55,286 bases of DNA from Sulfurimonas sp. (GCA_027019325.1 JALUWT010000077.1:1-55286), one strand, 5' to 3'. Shown: positions 44,517-53,642, counted from the first letter of the stretch. Numbers and translations: made by a program. The notes: generated by a model from the letters alone, not told the origin.

Positions 44517-44589
44517 ATCGCACTTGTGCGATTGGGCTTCCTGCCGAAGGAAACCAAGTGTTAACGCAAATAATGGAATTACTTCCATT
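44516..44589 (+). repeat. Hairpins between nifS and nifU
   Basis: AATCGCAC-TT-GTGCGATT (44516-44533) and AATGGAA-TTAC-TTCCATT (44572-44589) are perfect inverted repeats, with a weaker TTCC/GGAA pair between. No T-run follows, so full termination is unlikely. They may protect or process the mRNA and tune the NifS to NifU ratio. Confidence 0.6.
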
Positions 44590-44660
44590 ATCGTAACAAA
44601 AAGGGAATAAAAAAGGTTCCCTTGAAATTTTTGAAAAAAATTATAAGGAAATAGATAATT

Positions 44661-45641
44661 ATGGCAAAAGACGATTTATTAGGCGCATCACTTTGGGATG
44701 CGTACTCAAACAAAGTAACAACTTTAATGAACAACCCACAACATCAGGGAGAGATCACTCCTGAGGAAGCTGAGGGGCACGGCAACAAGCTTATCGTTGC
44801 AGATTTTGGTGCAGAAAGCTGCGGCGATGCAGTAAGACTTTACTGGGAAATTGATCCAAAAACAGACAAGATTGTAAACTCTAAGTTTAAATCTTTTGGT
44901 TGTGGTACTGCAATCGCATCAAGCGATGTTATGACGGAGCTTTGTATTGGAAAAACAGTTCAAGAAGCAGTAAAAATTACAAACATTGATGTTGAGTTTG
45001 CACTGCGTGATGATCCGGAAACTCCGGCAGTTCCACCACAAAAGATGCACTGTTCTGTTATGGCATATGATGTCATTAAAAAAGCAGCAGGTCTCTATCT
45101 TGGTGTTAATGAAGAGAGTTTTGAAGATGAAATTATCGTATGTGAATGTGCACGTGTTTCTCTTGGGACTATTCAAGAAGTCATCAAACTCAATGACCTG
45201 CACACGGTTGAAGAGATTACAGACTACACAAAAGCGGGTGGTTTTTGTAAGTCATGTATCAAACCAGGCGGTCATGAAGACAGAGAGTACTATCTTGTTG
45301 ATATCTTAGAGCAGACGCGTAAAGAGATGGATGAAGAGAAGATGAAAGCAGCAGCTGATGCACAGGCAAACGGTGCAGGAGCTTTTGAAGATATGACACT
45401 TGTACAGCAAATTAAAGCTGTTGATGCAATCATTGATGAAAATGTTCGTCAATTTCTTGTTATGGATGGTGGAGATATGGAGATTATTGACATTAAGAAA
45501 AATGATGAATATGTTGATATTTACATCAGATATCTTGGTGCATGTAATGGTTGTGCTTCATCTGCAACGGGGACACTCTATGCAATTGAATCAACACTCA
45601 AAGAGAAACTCTCTCCAAATATTCGCGTTTTACCTATCTAA
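44661..45641 (+). CDS. nifU: Fe-S cluster scaffold NifU
   Basis: NifU builds Fe-S clusters from NifS sulfur. The 326-residue protein has the three-part layout. An IscU-like N-domain has Cys in GAESCGDAVRLYWE, KSFGCGTAIASSDV and MHCSVMAYD. A central [2Fe-2S] BFD-like domain contains IVCECARVSLG and GGFCKSCIKPGG. A C-terminal NfU domain has the YLGACNGCASSATGTLY CxxC. It is complete and paired with nifS. Confidence 0.96.
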   Translation: MAKDDLLGASLWDAYSNKVTTLMNNPQHQGEITPEEAEGHGNKLIVADFGAESCGDAVRLYWEIDPKTDKIVNSKFKSFGCGTAIASSDVMTELCIGKTVQEAVKITNIDVEFALRDDPETPAVPPQKMHCSVMAYDVIKKAAGLYLGVNEESFEDEIIVCECARVSLGTIQEVIKLNDLHTVEEITDYTKAGGFCKSCIKPGGHEDREYYLVDILEQTRKEMDEEKMKAAADAQANGAGAFEDMTLVQQIKAVDAIIDENVRQFLVMDGGDMEIIDIKKNDEYVDIYIRYLGACNGCASSATGTLYAIESTLKEKLSPNIRVLPI

Positions 45642-45653
45642 CTCTTATTTTTG

Positions 45654-45688
45654 CAGTAGATTTCCAGCGTGAGAGGAAATCTGCTACA
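45654..45688 (+). terminator. Hairpin after nifU
   Basis: AGATTTCC and GGAAATCT, extended by GCAG/CTGC, form a stem around AGCGTGAGA some 13 bp after the nifU stop. No T-run follows; it also overlaps the promoter zone of the next gene (TACAAT at 45685). Confidence 0.5.
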
Positions 45689-45696
45689 ATGCTCTT

Positions 45697-46290
45697 ATGT
45701 ATAAAAAAATCTACGAAAATATCATTGATGAACTTGTTGAGAATGGCTATATAGTCATAGAAAATGCACTCCACAAGCAACTCGCATCCGAACTATTAGA
45801 CAAAGCAAAACAATCAGACAATTTTAAAAAAGCCGGCATTTCAGCAAGTAATGAGAAGCATATAGACGGCAGAAGAAGACGCGATAAAATCCTTTGGCTC
45901 GATGAGGACAATGACTGCGTGAGTAGATATCTTGCTTTTGCAAACGGCTTGCGTGAATATCTTAATCGTTCTTTGTATCTTGGACTCAGTTATTATGAGG
46001 CACATTTTGCAGTGTATCAAAAGGGTGATTTTTATGAGAAACATCTCGATGCTTTTAAAAACTCTAAAAATCGGGTAGTTACGACGGTTTATTATCTTAA
46101 TGATGTATGGAGTGAGGAGGATGGCGGGGAGTTGCTTATTTATGATAAAGAGGGGAATTTTATCAAAAAAGTGTACCCTAAAGCGAATACTCTTGTAGTC
46201 TTTATGAGTGAAGAGTTTCCTCATGAAGTACTTCCTGCAGGCAAAGAGCGTTATTCTATAGCCGGATGGTTTCGCATAGATAAAAGATGA
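45697..46290 (+). CDS. 2OG-Fe(II) oxygenase (prolyl-hydroxylase-like)
   Basis: The 197-residue protein fits the PKHD/P4Hc type: FAVYQKGDFYEKHLDAFK gives the HxD iron ligands, followed by TVYYLNDVWSEEDGGELLIY. The distal His and Arg of the family match FPHEVLPAGKERYSIAGWF. It would hydroxylate a protein or small-molecule target using 2-oxoglutarate. The substrate is unknown. It sits between nifU and an HDOD gene with no sign of an operon. Confidence 0.85.
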   Translation: MYKKIYENIIDELVENGYIVIENALHKQLASELLDKAKQSDNFKKAGISASNEKHIDGRRRRDKILWLDEDNDCVSRYLAFANGLREYLNRSLYLGLSYYEAHFAVYQKGDFYEKHLDAFKNSKNRVVTTVYYLNDVWSEEDGGELLIYDKEGNFIKKVYPKANTLVVFMSEEFPHEVLPAGKERYSIAGWFRIDKR

Positions 46291-46299
46291 AATTTGTTG

Positions 46300-46323
46300 T
46301 ATAATATTGTTATAGGATATAAC
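46300..46323 (+). promoter_or_regulatory. -10 box and small palindrome before the HDOD gene
   Basis: TATAAT at 46300-46305 is followed by GTTATA-GGA-TATAAC (46309-46323), whose loop covers the ribosome site just before the ATG. Confidence 0.4.
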
Positions 46324-46325
46324 AA

Positions 46326-47570
46326 ATGAAACATGTTTATGTAGCAAGACAACCAGTTTTAGATAAAAAGTCTAATATATGTGCCTATGAAATTCTTTAC
46401 AGAGACTCAAATCAAACAAATAGAGTTGAGAATGACCGTTACGCAAGTGCTTCGGTTATCAGCAGTGTACTCAATCGATTCGGAACAAAAAGAATTTTAG
46501 GTGATAAACACGCTTTTGTAAAGATTGATGAGAAGTTTCTTCTCAATGACATTATATTTTCCATTCCAAAAGAGTTTTTTATTTTTTCCATTTTCAGTAG
46601 TGTGAAAATGAGTAAAAAGATTGTTGAGAGAATAGAGCAACTGCATGCCAAAGGGTATATTATAGCCATTGACAACCTTGCGCTGACAGAGGAGGCCATG
46701 AGTGAGTACACTCCTCTACTTGCTCATCTCTCATATTTTAAAATTTTCATTGACAAGAGTGTAGAACTCAAAAAAAGCATACAGACGCTTCATGCCAAAA
46801 ACATCAAAGTTATCGGTGTAAAAATTGAAGATGAAATAAACTTTGAACTCGCCAAAGCCTTGAGCTGTGATGCCTTTGAGGGCTACTATTTCGCACAGCC
46901 GAAGATTATGGAGAATGCAGAGTACAATCCGACACGAATGGCCGTGCTGCGTCTTTATAATATTTTGATGGAAGACAGGAATATTGATGAGGCGGCAGAT
47001 GAGTTTGAAAAAAATCCGGAAATCACTGTACAGCTTCTGCAGTTCATAAACTCTGCAGCTTTTTCCTTCAGAAAAAAGATCTCTTCCATTCACCATGTGA
47101 TTGTGCTTATTGGACGTATTCAACTTGCAAAATGGTTGATGCTGATGATATATTCCAAATCAGTTTCATCAAGTTTTGAAGTCTCCCCTTTGATGTTAAT
47201 GGTGAAAAACAGAACAGAACTTATGGAAAGAATATTAAAAGAGATACGACCTGATGCCCGTTCCAATATGCTTGGCGAAGCTTATATGGTGGGTGTACTT
47301 TCATTGATGGATACGATTTTTTCTATGCCGCTTGAAGAAATTTTGCAAAACATTAATATCTCTGATGAGGTTAAAGATGCACTCTTGAACGATGCAGGTT
47401 TGTTTGGTGAGATATATAAGGTGGTTCGAAGTGTGGAAAAAATGGATATCAATACAATTGTAGATTTTGAGATGAAATACAAACTTGCGCCGAATAAAAT
47501 AAAAAACATTATTATGACAGCCATTGAAGAGGTCGCAAAACTGGAAAACCCTAGCGAAAATGAAGAGTAA
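46326..47570 (+). CDS. EAL-like/HDOD-domain signalling protein
   Basis: The 414-residue protein begins VYVARQPVLDKKSNICAYEILYRD, the start of YuxH-type proteins with a degenerate EAL domain. Residues 200-400 form an HDOD domain (EKNPEITVQLLQFINSAAF, HHVIVLIGRIQLAKWL). The EAL part lacks the catalytic motif, so it likely senses or scaffolds. Such proteins act in c-di-GMP, chemotaxis or stress signalling. Its 3' end overlaps the convergent histidine kinase gene by 20 bp. Confidence 0.85.
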   Translation: MKHVYVARQPVLDKKSNICAYEILYRDSNQTNRVENDRYASASVISSVLNRFGTKRILGDKHAFVKIDEKFLLNDIIFSIPKEFFIFSIFSSVKMSKKIVERIEQLHAKGYIIAIDNLALTEEAMSEYTPLLAHLSYFKIFIDKSVELKKSIQTLHAKNIKVIGVKIEDEINFELAKALSCDAFEGYYFAQPKIMENAEYNPTRMAVLRLYNILMEDRNIDEAADEFEKNPEITVQLLQFINSAAFSFRKKISSIHHVIVLIGRIQLAKWLMLMIYSKSVSSSFEVSPLMLMVKNRTELMERILKEIRPDARSNMLGEAYMVGVLSLMDTIFSMPLEEILQNINISDEVKDALLNDAGLFGEIYKVVRSVEKMDINTIVDFEMKYKLAPNKIKNIIMTAIEEVAKLENPSENEE

Positions 47571-48693
47571 TCTCAGTTCCTCTGTTTTTTTCTGATTGGA
47601 TTGCAAGAGTGTAGCCATACTCTTTGACGATGGAGTCAACAATGTTAAGCCCGACGCCAAATCCTCCGGCATAGGAGTTTGCCCGTATAAAACGTTGAAA
47701 AATGACTTCGAGTTTCTCTTTTTCTATGCCAATACCTTCATCTTTTATTGTAAAATTGTCTGCCGTTGTTGCGATGGTAATTGTTGTGTTTGGTTTTGAA
47801 TATTTGATGGCATTACTGAGCAAATTATTGATAAGCATTTTTGCTTTTGTCGGTGCAATGTTTAGCTCACACGTTTGAAGGTCAGCTTTGAGTGTTATTT
47901 TCTTCTTCTCCAAAAGCTCACGGAAGTAGTCCAGATCTTCTTTGACAACGGTATCAAAAGAGAGTTTTTCAGCAGCTTCGCTTTTTGTGTCAAAACTTAA
48001 AAAACTTAATGAGGAGTAGATATCGTAGAGCTGTTTTGTGCTGATAGAGATGTTTTTGACAATCTTTTCATCATACTCTTTTTTGGATCTGATGCGGGAT
48101 GTACTCATCATAAGTGCGGTTATGGGGGTGTTGAGTTCATGGGTTGTGTCTTTGACAAAGTTCTCTATTTCTTCCATTTTTTCTTTGATAGGTTTTAAAA
48201 AGATGTAGGACAAAAAGATAGCAATAAGGATGATGAGCGTTCCTGTAATGATGACGGCATAAGCAATTTTATTTTTTATTTTTTCAACATTTTTGACACA
48301 TTCATTACTCTGTACCACCACATACTGTACGTTCATATGACCTGCTGTACGCTGTGAAACAAGGGTAAAAACTCCTTTTTTCATGTAAAAATCATTTTTG
48401 AAATTAACTTTTTGTACACTCATGCCATAGAGCAGTTTACGATTTTTGTCATACAGAGCTATGGCAGCGCGTTGAAAGCGCTGCAGCTTAAAAGGGCGTT
48501 TTTCCATCTGTGAATGGATAACTTCTGCACTGATAAGGTCAGCAATGTGATTCATCTTGTAAAAATTGGCACTTTTTTCTACGGCTACCTGAGAGGTATA
48601 AAACCAGTAAGCGGCAAGTGTTAAAAAGATGAAGGAGCTGACAAGATAAAGAGCTAAAAAGGAGTAGAAAGATTTTTTCGTTATCTTATTCAT
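47551..48693 (-). CDS. Sensor histidine kinase
   Basis: The start is ATG 48693, overlapping the response-regulator stop by 8 bp (ATGAATAA). The protein has a TM helix near residue 12, a short periplasmic sensor, a second TM (IITGTLIILIAIFLSYIFL), then the H-box DTTHELNTPITALMMS. The catalytic domain follows with LINNLLSNAIKYS, KDEGIGIEKEKLEVIF and GGFGVGLNIV. The sensor signal is unknown. It pairs with the upstream OmpR-family regulator. Confidence 0.94.
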   Translation of the reverse strand: MNKITKKSFYSFLALYLVSSFIFLTLAAYWFYTSQVAVEKSANFYKMNHIADLISAEVIHSQMEKRPFKLQRFQRAAIALYDKNRKLLYGMSVQKVNFKNDFYMKKGVFTLVSQRTAGHMNVQYVVVQSNECVKNVEKIKNKIAYAVIITGTLIILIAIFLSYIFLKPIKEKMEEIENFVKDTTHELNTPITALMMSTSRIRSKKEYDEKIVKNISISTKQLYDIYSSLSFLSFDTKSEAAEKLSFDTVVKEDLDYFRELLEKKKITLKADLQTCELNIAPTKAKMLINNLLSNAIKYSKPNTTITIATTADNFTIKDEGIGIEKEKLEVIFQRFIRANSYAGGFGVGLNIVDSIVKEYGYTLAIQSEKNRGTEITLHFR

Positions 48694-49339
48694 AAAGATA
48701 GCCCTCACCACGGATTGTTTTAATCTTCTCTTTTCCTATTATCTCACGCAGGGTCCGTATGTGTGAACGTAGTGTTGCATCACTTGGCATAGAGTCAAAA
48801 TCCCAGATATTTTGTATGAGCTCTTCATTGGATATAAGTCGTGTTCTGTTTTTTAAAAAGTAGGCAAGCAAGAGGGCATCTTTAGCGCCGAGTGAGATAA
48901 GTCCCTTTGGGGTTTGAATCTCTTTTGTCTGTGGATTGAAGCTCATATTTTCATTTATTGGTTCCTGTTGTGTTGTGTCTATGTGAAAAAGACGCTTTGT
49001 ACTTTCTATGCGCAGAGCAAGTTCTTCAAGTTCAAAAGGTTTTTTGATGTAATCATGTGCTCCTGCATCAAAAGCTTTTTGCAGATGCTCGGTGTCTCTG
49101 TAGGCTGTAATGAAAATGGCCGGCGTACTGTTTGAAAAAGAGCGCAGCTCTTCAAGCAGTTCTAAACCGTTTTGACCGGTGACATTGATGTCAAATATGA
49201 ACAAATCATAGCTCTTGTTCTCTAAAAGTGTATAGACCTCTTCAGAGTTAAAAGCGTAATCAACGCTGTAATCTTCACGCAAAAAGTCGAGTAAAATATC
49301 GGATAAAACCGGATCATCTTCCATAAGTAGTATATTCAT
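48686..49339 (-). CDS. OmpR-family response regulator
   Basis: The receiver domain has acidic residues in LLMEDDPVLSD, the phospho-acceptor Asp in DLFIFDINVTGQNGLELL and the lysine in YIKKPFE. The winged-helix DNA-binding domain ends ATLRSHIRTLREIIGKEK and TIRGEGYLYE. The preferred start is ATG 49339 (MNILLMEDD); the nearby ATG at 49348 is also possible. It is cotranscribed with the kinase. Target genes are unknown. Confidence 0.94.
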   Translation of the reverse strand: MNILLMEDDPVLSDILLDFLREDYSVDYAFNSEEVYTLLENKSYDLFIFDINVTGQNGLELLEELRSFSNSTPAIFITAYRDTEHLQKAFDAGAHDYIKKPFELEELALRIESTKRLFHIDTTQQEPINENMSFNPQTKEIQTPKGLISLGAKDALLLAYFLKNRTRLISNEELIQNIWDFDSMPSDATLRSHIRTLREIIGKEKIKTIRGEGYLYE

Positions 49340-49387
49340 GGTACTCATTTTAGCATAAGAATAGACTTCTTGCAAAACCCCTTGAAT

Positions 49388-49446
49388 CGATTAAACTTGT
49401 TAATCGTATAAAATTATGATACGATTATAAGAAATTATCGTATCAT
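49388..49446. promoter_or_regulatory. Overlapping inverted repeats upstream of fic
   Basis: CGATTAA...TTAATCG (49388-49406), TAATCGTAT...ATACGATTA (49401-49427) and ATGATACGAT...ATCGTATCAT (49416-49446) share half-sites of the form ATCG/CGAT at regular spacing of about 17 bases. They sit 15-75 bp before the fic start and look like cooperative operators. The winged-helix C-terminus of the Fic protein is a candidate binder. Confidence 0.6.
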
Positions 49447-49461
49447 TGTAGGACATATAGT

Positions 49462-50586
49462 ATGAAAAAATGGTTATGGGAAGATGAAAGATATCCAAGT
49501 TTTCCTTATCAAGCGCAAAAATTAATAGATGCGATAGACAATACCGCTAAAAAAATAGGTCAGCTTTCTGCTCTCATTACTGTTTTAGATAAAGGTAAAG
49601 AGAATAATATTGTAATTGATACTTTGATTGAAGAGATTATATCGACCAATGCTATTGAGGGTGAATTACTTAATTATGAAAGTGTACGCTCATCGGTACG
49701 AAAACGTTTGGATAAGAATTTTACTCTTGGTGAAGATAGCTCTACACATCATACGGATGCTCTTACCGCTCTTCTTATGGATAGCTCCCTTAACCATGAA
49801 GAACTCACACTAGAACGATTACATAAATGGCACGCAGCACTCTTTGCAGGTGGATACTCCTCTTTGATGGGCGCAATTAATGTAGGAGTATTTCGTAATT
49901 ATGATGATATGGAAGTGGTATCAGGTGCACATACAAAAGAAAAAGTACACTATCGTGCTTTACCTGCTCAAAAAATTGAAAAAGATATAGAAAATCTCCT
50001 TGACTATATCAATAACAGTACGGAAAATATATATATAAAAAGTGCTAAGGCACATTTATGGTTTGTGAGTATCCATCCCTTTGATGATGGTAACGGCAGA
50101 ATCGCGCGGGTTATTGCTGATTATATCCTCTCTAAGGGCTTGAACTTTGAGTACAAATACTTTTCAATTTCATCAGCAATACAACTTGATAAAAAAGCTT
50201 ACTATGAAACCTTAGAACAGAGCCAAAATTTGCTCTATAATAGAGAGTATGATTTTACGAAATGGATAGGGTGGCATATTAAAATTCTAAGCGATTCAGT
50301 TGATTTAGGTCTTAAAAAAGTTGATATTGTCGTTCAAAGAGCAAGATTTTGGAACAGGGTAGATCAAGAACAACTCAATACCAGACAAATAAAAGTACTC
50401 AACAAGCTTTTGGAGTATTCTAAGGATGAATTTGAAGGAGGACTAAGTACCAGAAAATATATGAGTATGACAAAAGTTTCAAAACCAACTGCTTTTAGAG
50501 ATATGCAAGCGTTGGTCATTCTAGGCTATATTAAACAAATTGAAAGAACTGCTGGTCGAAATGTGAAATATGAACTTGCGATTTAA
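49462..50586 (+). CDS. Fic-family protein with DUF4172 and C-terminal winged helix
   Basis: Fic proteins transfer AMP (or other nucleotides) to target proteins. The 374-residue protein starts KKWLWEDERYPSFPYQAQKL, a DUF4172-like start. It has an inhibitory motif STNAIEGE near residue 62 and the catalytic HPFDDGNGRIARVI near residue 205. A C-terminal HTH follows (MSMTKVSKPTAFRDMQALVI). The inhibitory helix lies N-terminal to the Fic core, as in class II Fic proteins, so the enzyme is probably auto-inhibited. It stands alone. Confidence 0.9.
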   Translation: MKKWLWEDERYPSFPYQAQKLIDAIDNTAKKIGQLSALITVLDKGKENNIVIDTLIEEIISTNAIEGELLNYESVRSSVRKRLDKNFTLGEDSSTHHTDALTALLMDSSLNHEELTLERLHKWHAALFAGGYSSLMGAINVGVFRNYDDMEVVSGAHTKEKVHYRALPAQKIEKDIENLLDYINNSTENIYIKSAKAHLWFVSIHPFDDGNGRIARVIADYILSKGLNFEYKYFSISSAIQLDKKAYYETLEQSQNLLYNREYDFTKWIGWHIKILSDSVDLGLKKVDIVVQRARFWNRVDQEQLNTRQIKVLNKLLEYSKDEFEGGLSTRKYMSMTKVSKPTAFRDMQALVILGYIKQIERTAGRNVKYELAI

Positions 50587-50648
50587 TAAAGGATAAGCTC
50601 TTATTGGGAGAGGGCGGATTATATTACCTTCGCGCAAGAAGTTTACTA

Positions 50649-50654
50649 TATAAT
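50649..50654 (+). promoter_or_regulatory. -10 box before the SpoU methyltransferase gene
   Basis: TATAAT lies 7 bp before the ATG at 50661, so the transcript may be leaderless or nearly so. A weaker alternative start upstream has been proposed by the ORF track (50604). Confidence 0.35.
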
Positions 50655-50660
50655 ACTGGC

Positions 50661-51434
50661 ATGATTATAGAAATAAAAAATATAGAAGATGATGCGTTTA
50701 AAGTCTATCATGCGCTGCGTGACAAAGGGATTTTAAATGACGGAAGTTTTATTGCTGATTCCCCAAAAGTGGTCAATCTCATTTTAGAAAAAACAGATAT
50801 TGTAATTCAGAGTATTTTGGCAACTCCGGAGTACTTTGAAGAGCATAAAGCACTGCTTGCTTCACGCAACATTCCCATAATGTATGTAGCAAGCAAAGAG
50901 GATATGGGCAAGATAGTCGGGCATAAGCTTCATCATAATTGCATGATGCATGCGAAACGTCCACGAGATGTGACTTTAGAAGCGATGGGTGAGCAGATTT
51001 TACTGCTTGATAACATCACTTCAAGTGAAAATGTCGGTGCGATTGCACGGAGTATGGCAGCACTTGGGGTAGATTCCTTTATGCTTGGAAAAAGTTCTCC
51101 TCATCCTTTTAACAGACGGGCACTACGGGTTTCGATGGGCTATGCTTCAATGCTGAAAGTGCATGTGTATGAAGAGTTAAAAGAGAGCATCCATACTTTG
51201 AAATCCTTGGGCTACACTATCTATGCCGCGGAAGTCAACGAGAATGCAAAACCGCTTGCTTCTGTCAACCCAGAGGGAAAATGGGTGCTTATTATGGGGC
51301 ATGAAGGCTTTGGCATAGCAGATGATATTTTAGAATTATGTGATGTGGTGGTAACTGTTGAGATGCAAGAAGATGTAAAAAGTTTCAATGTTGCCATTGC
51401 CGCTTCAATAATGATGTATAATTTCAAGAAATAA
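50661..51434 (+). CDS. TrmH/SpoU-family RNA 2'-O-methyltransferase
   Basis: The protein, about 257 residues, has the three SPOUT motifs: ENVGAIARSMAALGVDSFML, WVLIMGHEGFGIADDIL, and MQEDVKSFNVAIAASIMMY at the knot. Its N-terminal 80 residues resemble the substrate-binding domain of TrmH-like enzymes. It would methylate rRNA or tRNA ribose. ATG 50661 begins the conserved domain; the track start 19 codons earlier (50604) has no clear support. It is followed by dbpA after 11 bp. Confidence 0.88.
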   Translation: MIIEIKNIEDDAFKVYHALRDKGILNDGSFIADSPKVVNLILEKTDIVIQSILATPEYFEEHKALLASRNIPIMYVASKEDMGKIVGHKLHHNCMMHAKRPRDVTLEAMGEQILLLDNITSSENVGAIARSMAALGVDSFMLGKSSPHPFNRRALRVSMGYASMLKVHVYEELKESIHTLKSLGYTIYAAEVNENAKPLASVNPEGKWVLIMGHEGFGIADDILELCDVVVTVEMQEDVKSFNVAIAASIMMYNFKK

Positions 51435-51445
51435 GAGGTACTTTT

Positions 51446-52804
51446 ATGAATTTTTCAAAACTTCCACTCACGCAAGCAATGCTTACAAATTTAGATACGC
51501 TCGGCTATAAAAAGATGACACCCATTCAAGATGCGGCACTTCCTGCTGTTTTAGAGGGAAAAGATGTAATGGCCGAGGCAAAAACAGGTAGCGGAAAAAC
51601 GGCCGCTTTTGGCATAGGTGTTCTGCATAATCTTGATGTTAAAAAGTTTCGCGTGCAGTCTTTAATCCTCTGCCCGACACGTGAGCTTGCCGATCAGGTA
51701 GCAAAAGAGTTACGCAGGCTTGCACGTTTTGCGCATAATATTAAGATTTTGATGCTGACTGGCGGGGAGTCATTTGGAAAACAGCTCGGCTCACTTTCGC
51801 ATCAGGCACACATTGTTGTTGGAACACCCGGTCGTGTACTCAAACATCTCAACAAAGAGAGTCTGGACTTGAGTAATTTGAACACTTTTGTTCTCGATGA
51901 AGCAGACAGAATGCTTGACATGGGCTTCATCGAAGAGATAGAATCTGTGCTTTCCTTTATGCCAAAAGAGCGCCAAACTCTGCTTTTTTCCGCGACTTAT
52001 GACGGGGAAGTTAAAAAAGTGGCAAAGGAGTTTCTGCGTGAGCCTGTCATTGTTAAGACGACTGCAGATGAACTGCCTAATGAAATAGAAGAGATTTTTT
52101 ATGCATGCAGCGATAAATTAAATACATTTGTAAAGATACTCGCCCAAAAAAAGCCAAAAAATGTCATCATCTTTACCAATACAAAACTCGAAGCAAAAGA
52201 GTTGGCTGAGAAGCTGATAGAAAAAAAGATAGACGCTTTGGCAATTCACGGGGATTTAGAGCAGTATGAACGTAATGATGTTCTTGTACAGTTCGCAAAC
52301 GGCTCGACTCCCATACTTGTTGCAACAGATGTAGCAGCGCGCGGGCTTGACATCAAAGAGCTCTCCATGGTCGTCAATTATGACCTGCCTCATACTGAGG
52401 AGACCTACACGCACCGCATAGGACGGACAGGACGCGCAGGGGCAAAAGGTATTGCTATAACACTCTACTCCACTTATGAGATGGAAAAAGTAGAGCCTTA
52501 TAAAAGCAGTGAAAAACGACTGTTTTTAGAGGCGGATACACTACCTGAGGCAAAAGGGTTTGAAATGAAACCCGAGTTTGTTACACTTGTCATTGAGGGC
52601 GGAAAGAAAGACAAACTGCGTGCAGGGGACATCCTTGGAGCATTGACAGGAGAAGCCGGTTTACAGGGAAAAAGCATCGGCAAGATAGACATTTATGATA
52701 AGCAGGCCTATGTTGCAATAGCGGGTGATGTCATAGATAGAGCATATAAGTACCTCAAAGATGGTAAGATTAAAAATAGAAAATTCAGTATCTGGCAGCT
52801 TTAA
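51446..52804 (+). CDS. dbpA: DEAD-box RNA helicase DbpA
   Basis: The 452-residue protein has all helicase motifs: AEAKTGSGKTAAF, PTRELADQV, VLDEADRMLDMGF, LLFSATY, ATDVAARGLDIK and HRIGRTGRAG. The C-terminal 75 residues (FVTLVIEGGKKDKLRAGDIL onward) form the DbpA RNA-binding domain, which targets 23S rRNA hairpin 92. It acts in large-subunit ribosome assembly. The pairing with a SpoU methyltransferase fits a ribosome-related operon. Confidence 0.93.
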   Translation: MNFSKLPLTQAMLTNLDTLGYKKMTPIQDAALPAVLEGKDVMAEAKTGSGKTAAFGIGVLHNLDVKKFRVQSLILCPTRELADQVAKELRRLARFAHNIKILMLTGGESFGKQLGSLSHQAHIVVGTPGRVLKHLNKESLDLSNLNTFVLDEADRMLDMGFIEEIESVLSFMPKERQTLLFSATYDGEVKKVAKEFLREPVIVKTTADELPNEIEEIFYACSDKLNTFVKILAQKKPKNVIIFTNTKLEAKELAEKLIEKKIDALAIHGDLEQYERNDVLVQFANGSTPILVATDVAARGLDIKELSMVVNYDLPHTEETYTHRIGRTGRAGAKGIAITLYSTYEMEKVEPYKSSEKRLFLEADTLPEAKGFEMKPEFVTLVIEGGKKDKLRAGDILGALTGEAGLQGKSIGKIDIYDKQAYVAIAGDVIDRAYKYLKDGKIKNRKFSIWQL

Positions 52805-52843
52805 AAATTTAAAGAAATAGTAAATAATTTATAATTTTTGTGC

Positions 52844-52849
52844 TATAAT
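52844..52849 (+). promoter_or_regulatory. -10 box before the 73-aa protein gene
   Basis: GCTATAAT lies 28 bp before the start and AAGGAGG sits between, giving a strong translation start. Confidence 0.45.
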
Positions 52850-52876
52850 TTTTATATATGCGTTAAGGAGGATGAT

Positions 52877-53098
52877 ATGCAAATAGCTCAGTATACATTT
52901 CAATCACCTTATCCAAGTCCTGTTCAAGTAGGGCGATTGGATCCTAGCTCACTTAAAGAAAACAGCTCAAATGCGGGGCAATCAGACCCTGCTGCACTCA
53001 AAAATGTAACAGTGCAAAAAGCACAAAATTTTGAGGCTACAGAAAAAACAGAGGTAAAACCAATAGTAAGTGATACCCAGTTAGATATTTATGCTTAA
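52877..53098 (+). CDS. Small hypothetical protein (73 aa)
   Basis: The start is ATG 52877, five bases after AAGGAGG; the track start at 52838 is upstream of this site. The product is hydrophilic, with repeated short motifs (RLDPSSLKENSSN and SDPAALKNVTV) around a low-complexity middle. It has no signal peptide, cysteine or TM helix. I do not recognise a family. The strong promoter and ribosome site make it a likely real gene. It meets the hydrolase gene tail-to-tail, overlapping by 4 bp. Confidence 0.65.
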   Translation: MQIAQYTFQSPYPSPVQVGRLDPSSLKENSSNAGQSDPAALKNVTVQKAQNFEATEKTEVKPIVSDTQLDIYA

Positions 53099-53640
53099 GA
53101 AGTACAGTCTTTTGAGACTTCCTTAAGCATCCACTCCCATTTTCCATAGCCACTGTCGGCATTGAGATGTCCACCGTTTTGTATCACTTTCATCTCTACA
53201 TCTAATGCTTTTTGTAAGCTTTGTGCCTCTTTTGGTCTCATATATGGGTCAGTTGTTGAGGTGACAAGTAAGACATCTTTAGCATAGAGATTTTGCGGCA
53301 ATGCTATGGGGAAAAATTCAGAAAGATTCTCTATATTACAAGAGAGACTAGGAGGTGCAACAAGATAGAGTTTTTGAACTTGCGTGAGGCTTTGTTTTGC
53401 ACAGAGGTGAAACCAGAGGGTATTTGCCAAAGAGTGACAGATGATGATGTCGGGTCTGAAATCTTCAAGTGCTGTATTGAGCTCACGCAGCCATACATCA
53501 AGCTTTGGCGTGTCAAAATTGGAAAATTTCAAAAAATTCACGCAGCCATAATCTTTTGCGAGTTCTCCTGCAAGCCAGCTTTGCCAGTGCGGATAACCAC
53601 TGCCGCCCCAACCATGCAGAAGAAGAACTTTTTTATGCAT
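53095..53640 (-). CDS. RBBP9/YdeN-type serine hydrolase
   Basis: The 181-residue alpha/beta hydrolase starts LLLHGWGGSGYPHWQSWLA. The nucleophile is the Ser in IICHSLANTLWF, the Asp is in VTSTTDPYM, and the His is in NGGHLNADSGYGKWEW. The short length and NADSGYG motif fit the RBBP9 (DUF1057-like) group. The substrate is unknown. The gene follows the DUF234 gene by 2 bp. Confidence 0.86.
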   Translation of the reverse strand: MHKKVLLLHGWGGSGYPHWQSWLAGELAKDYGCVNFLKFSNFDTPKLDVWLRELNTALEDFRPDIIICHSLANTLWFHLCAKQSLTQVQKLYLVAPPSLSCNIENLSEFFPIALPQNLYAKDVLLVTSTTDPYMRPKEAQSLQKALDVEMKVIQNGGHLNADSGYGKWEWMLKEVSKDCTS

Positions 53641-53642
53641 CT

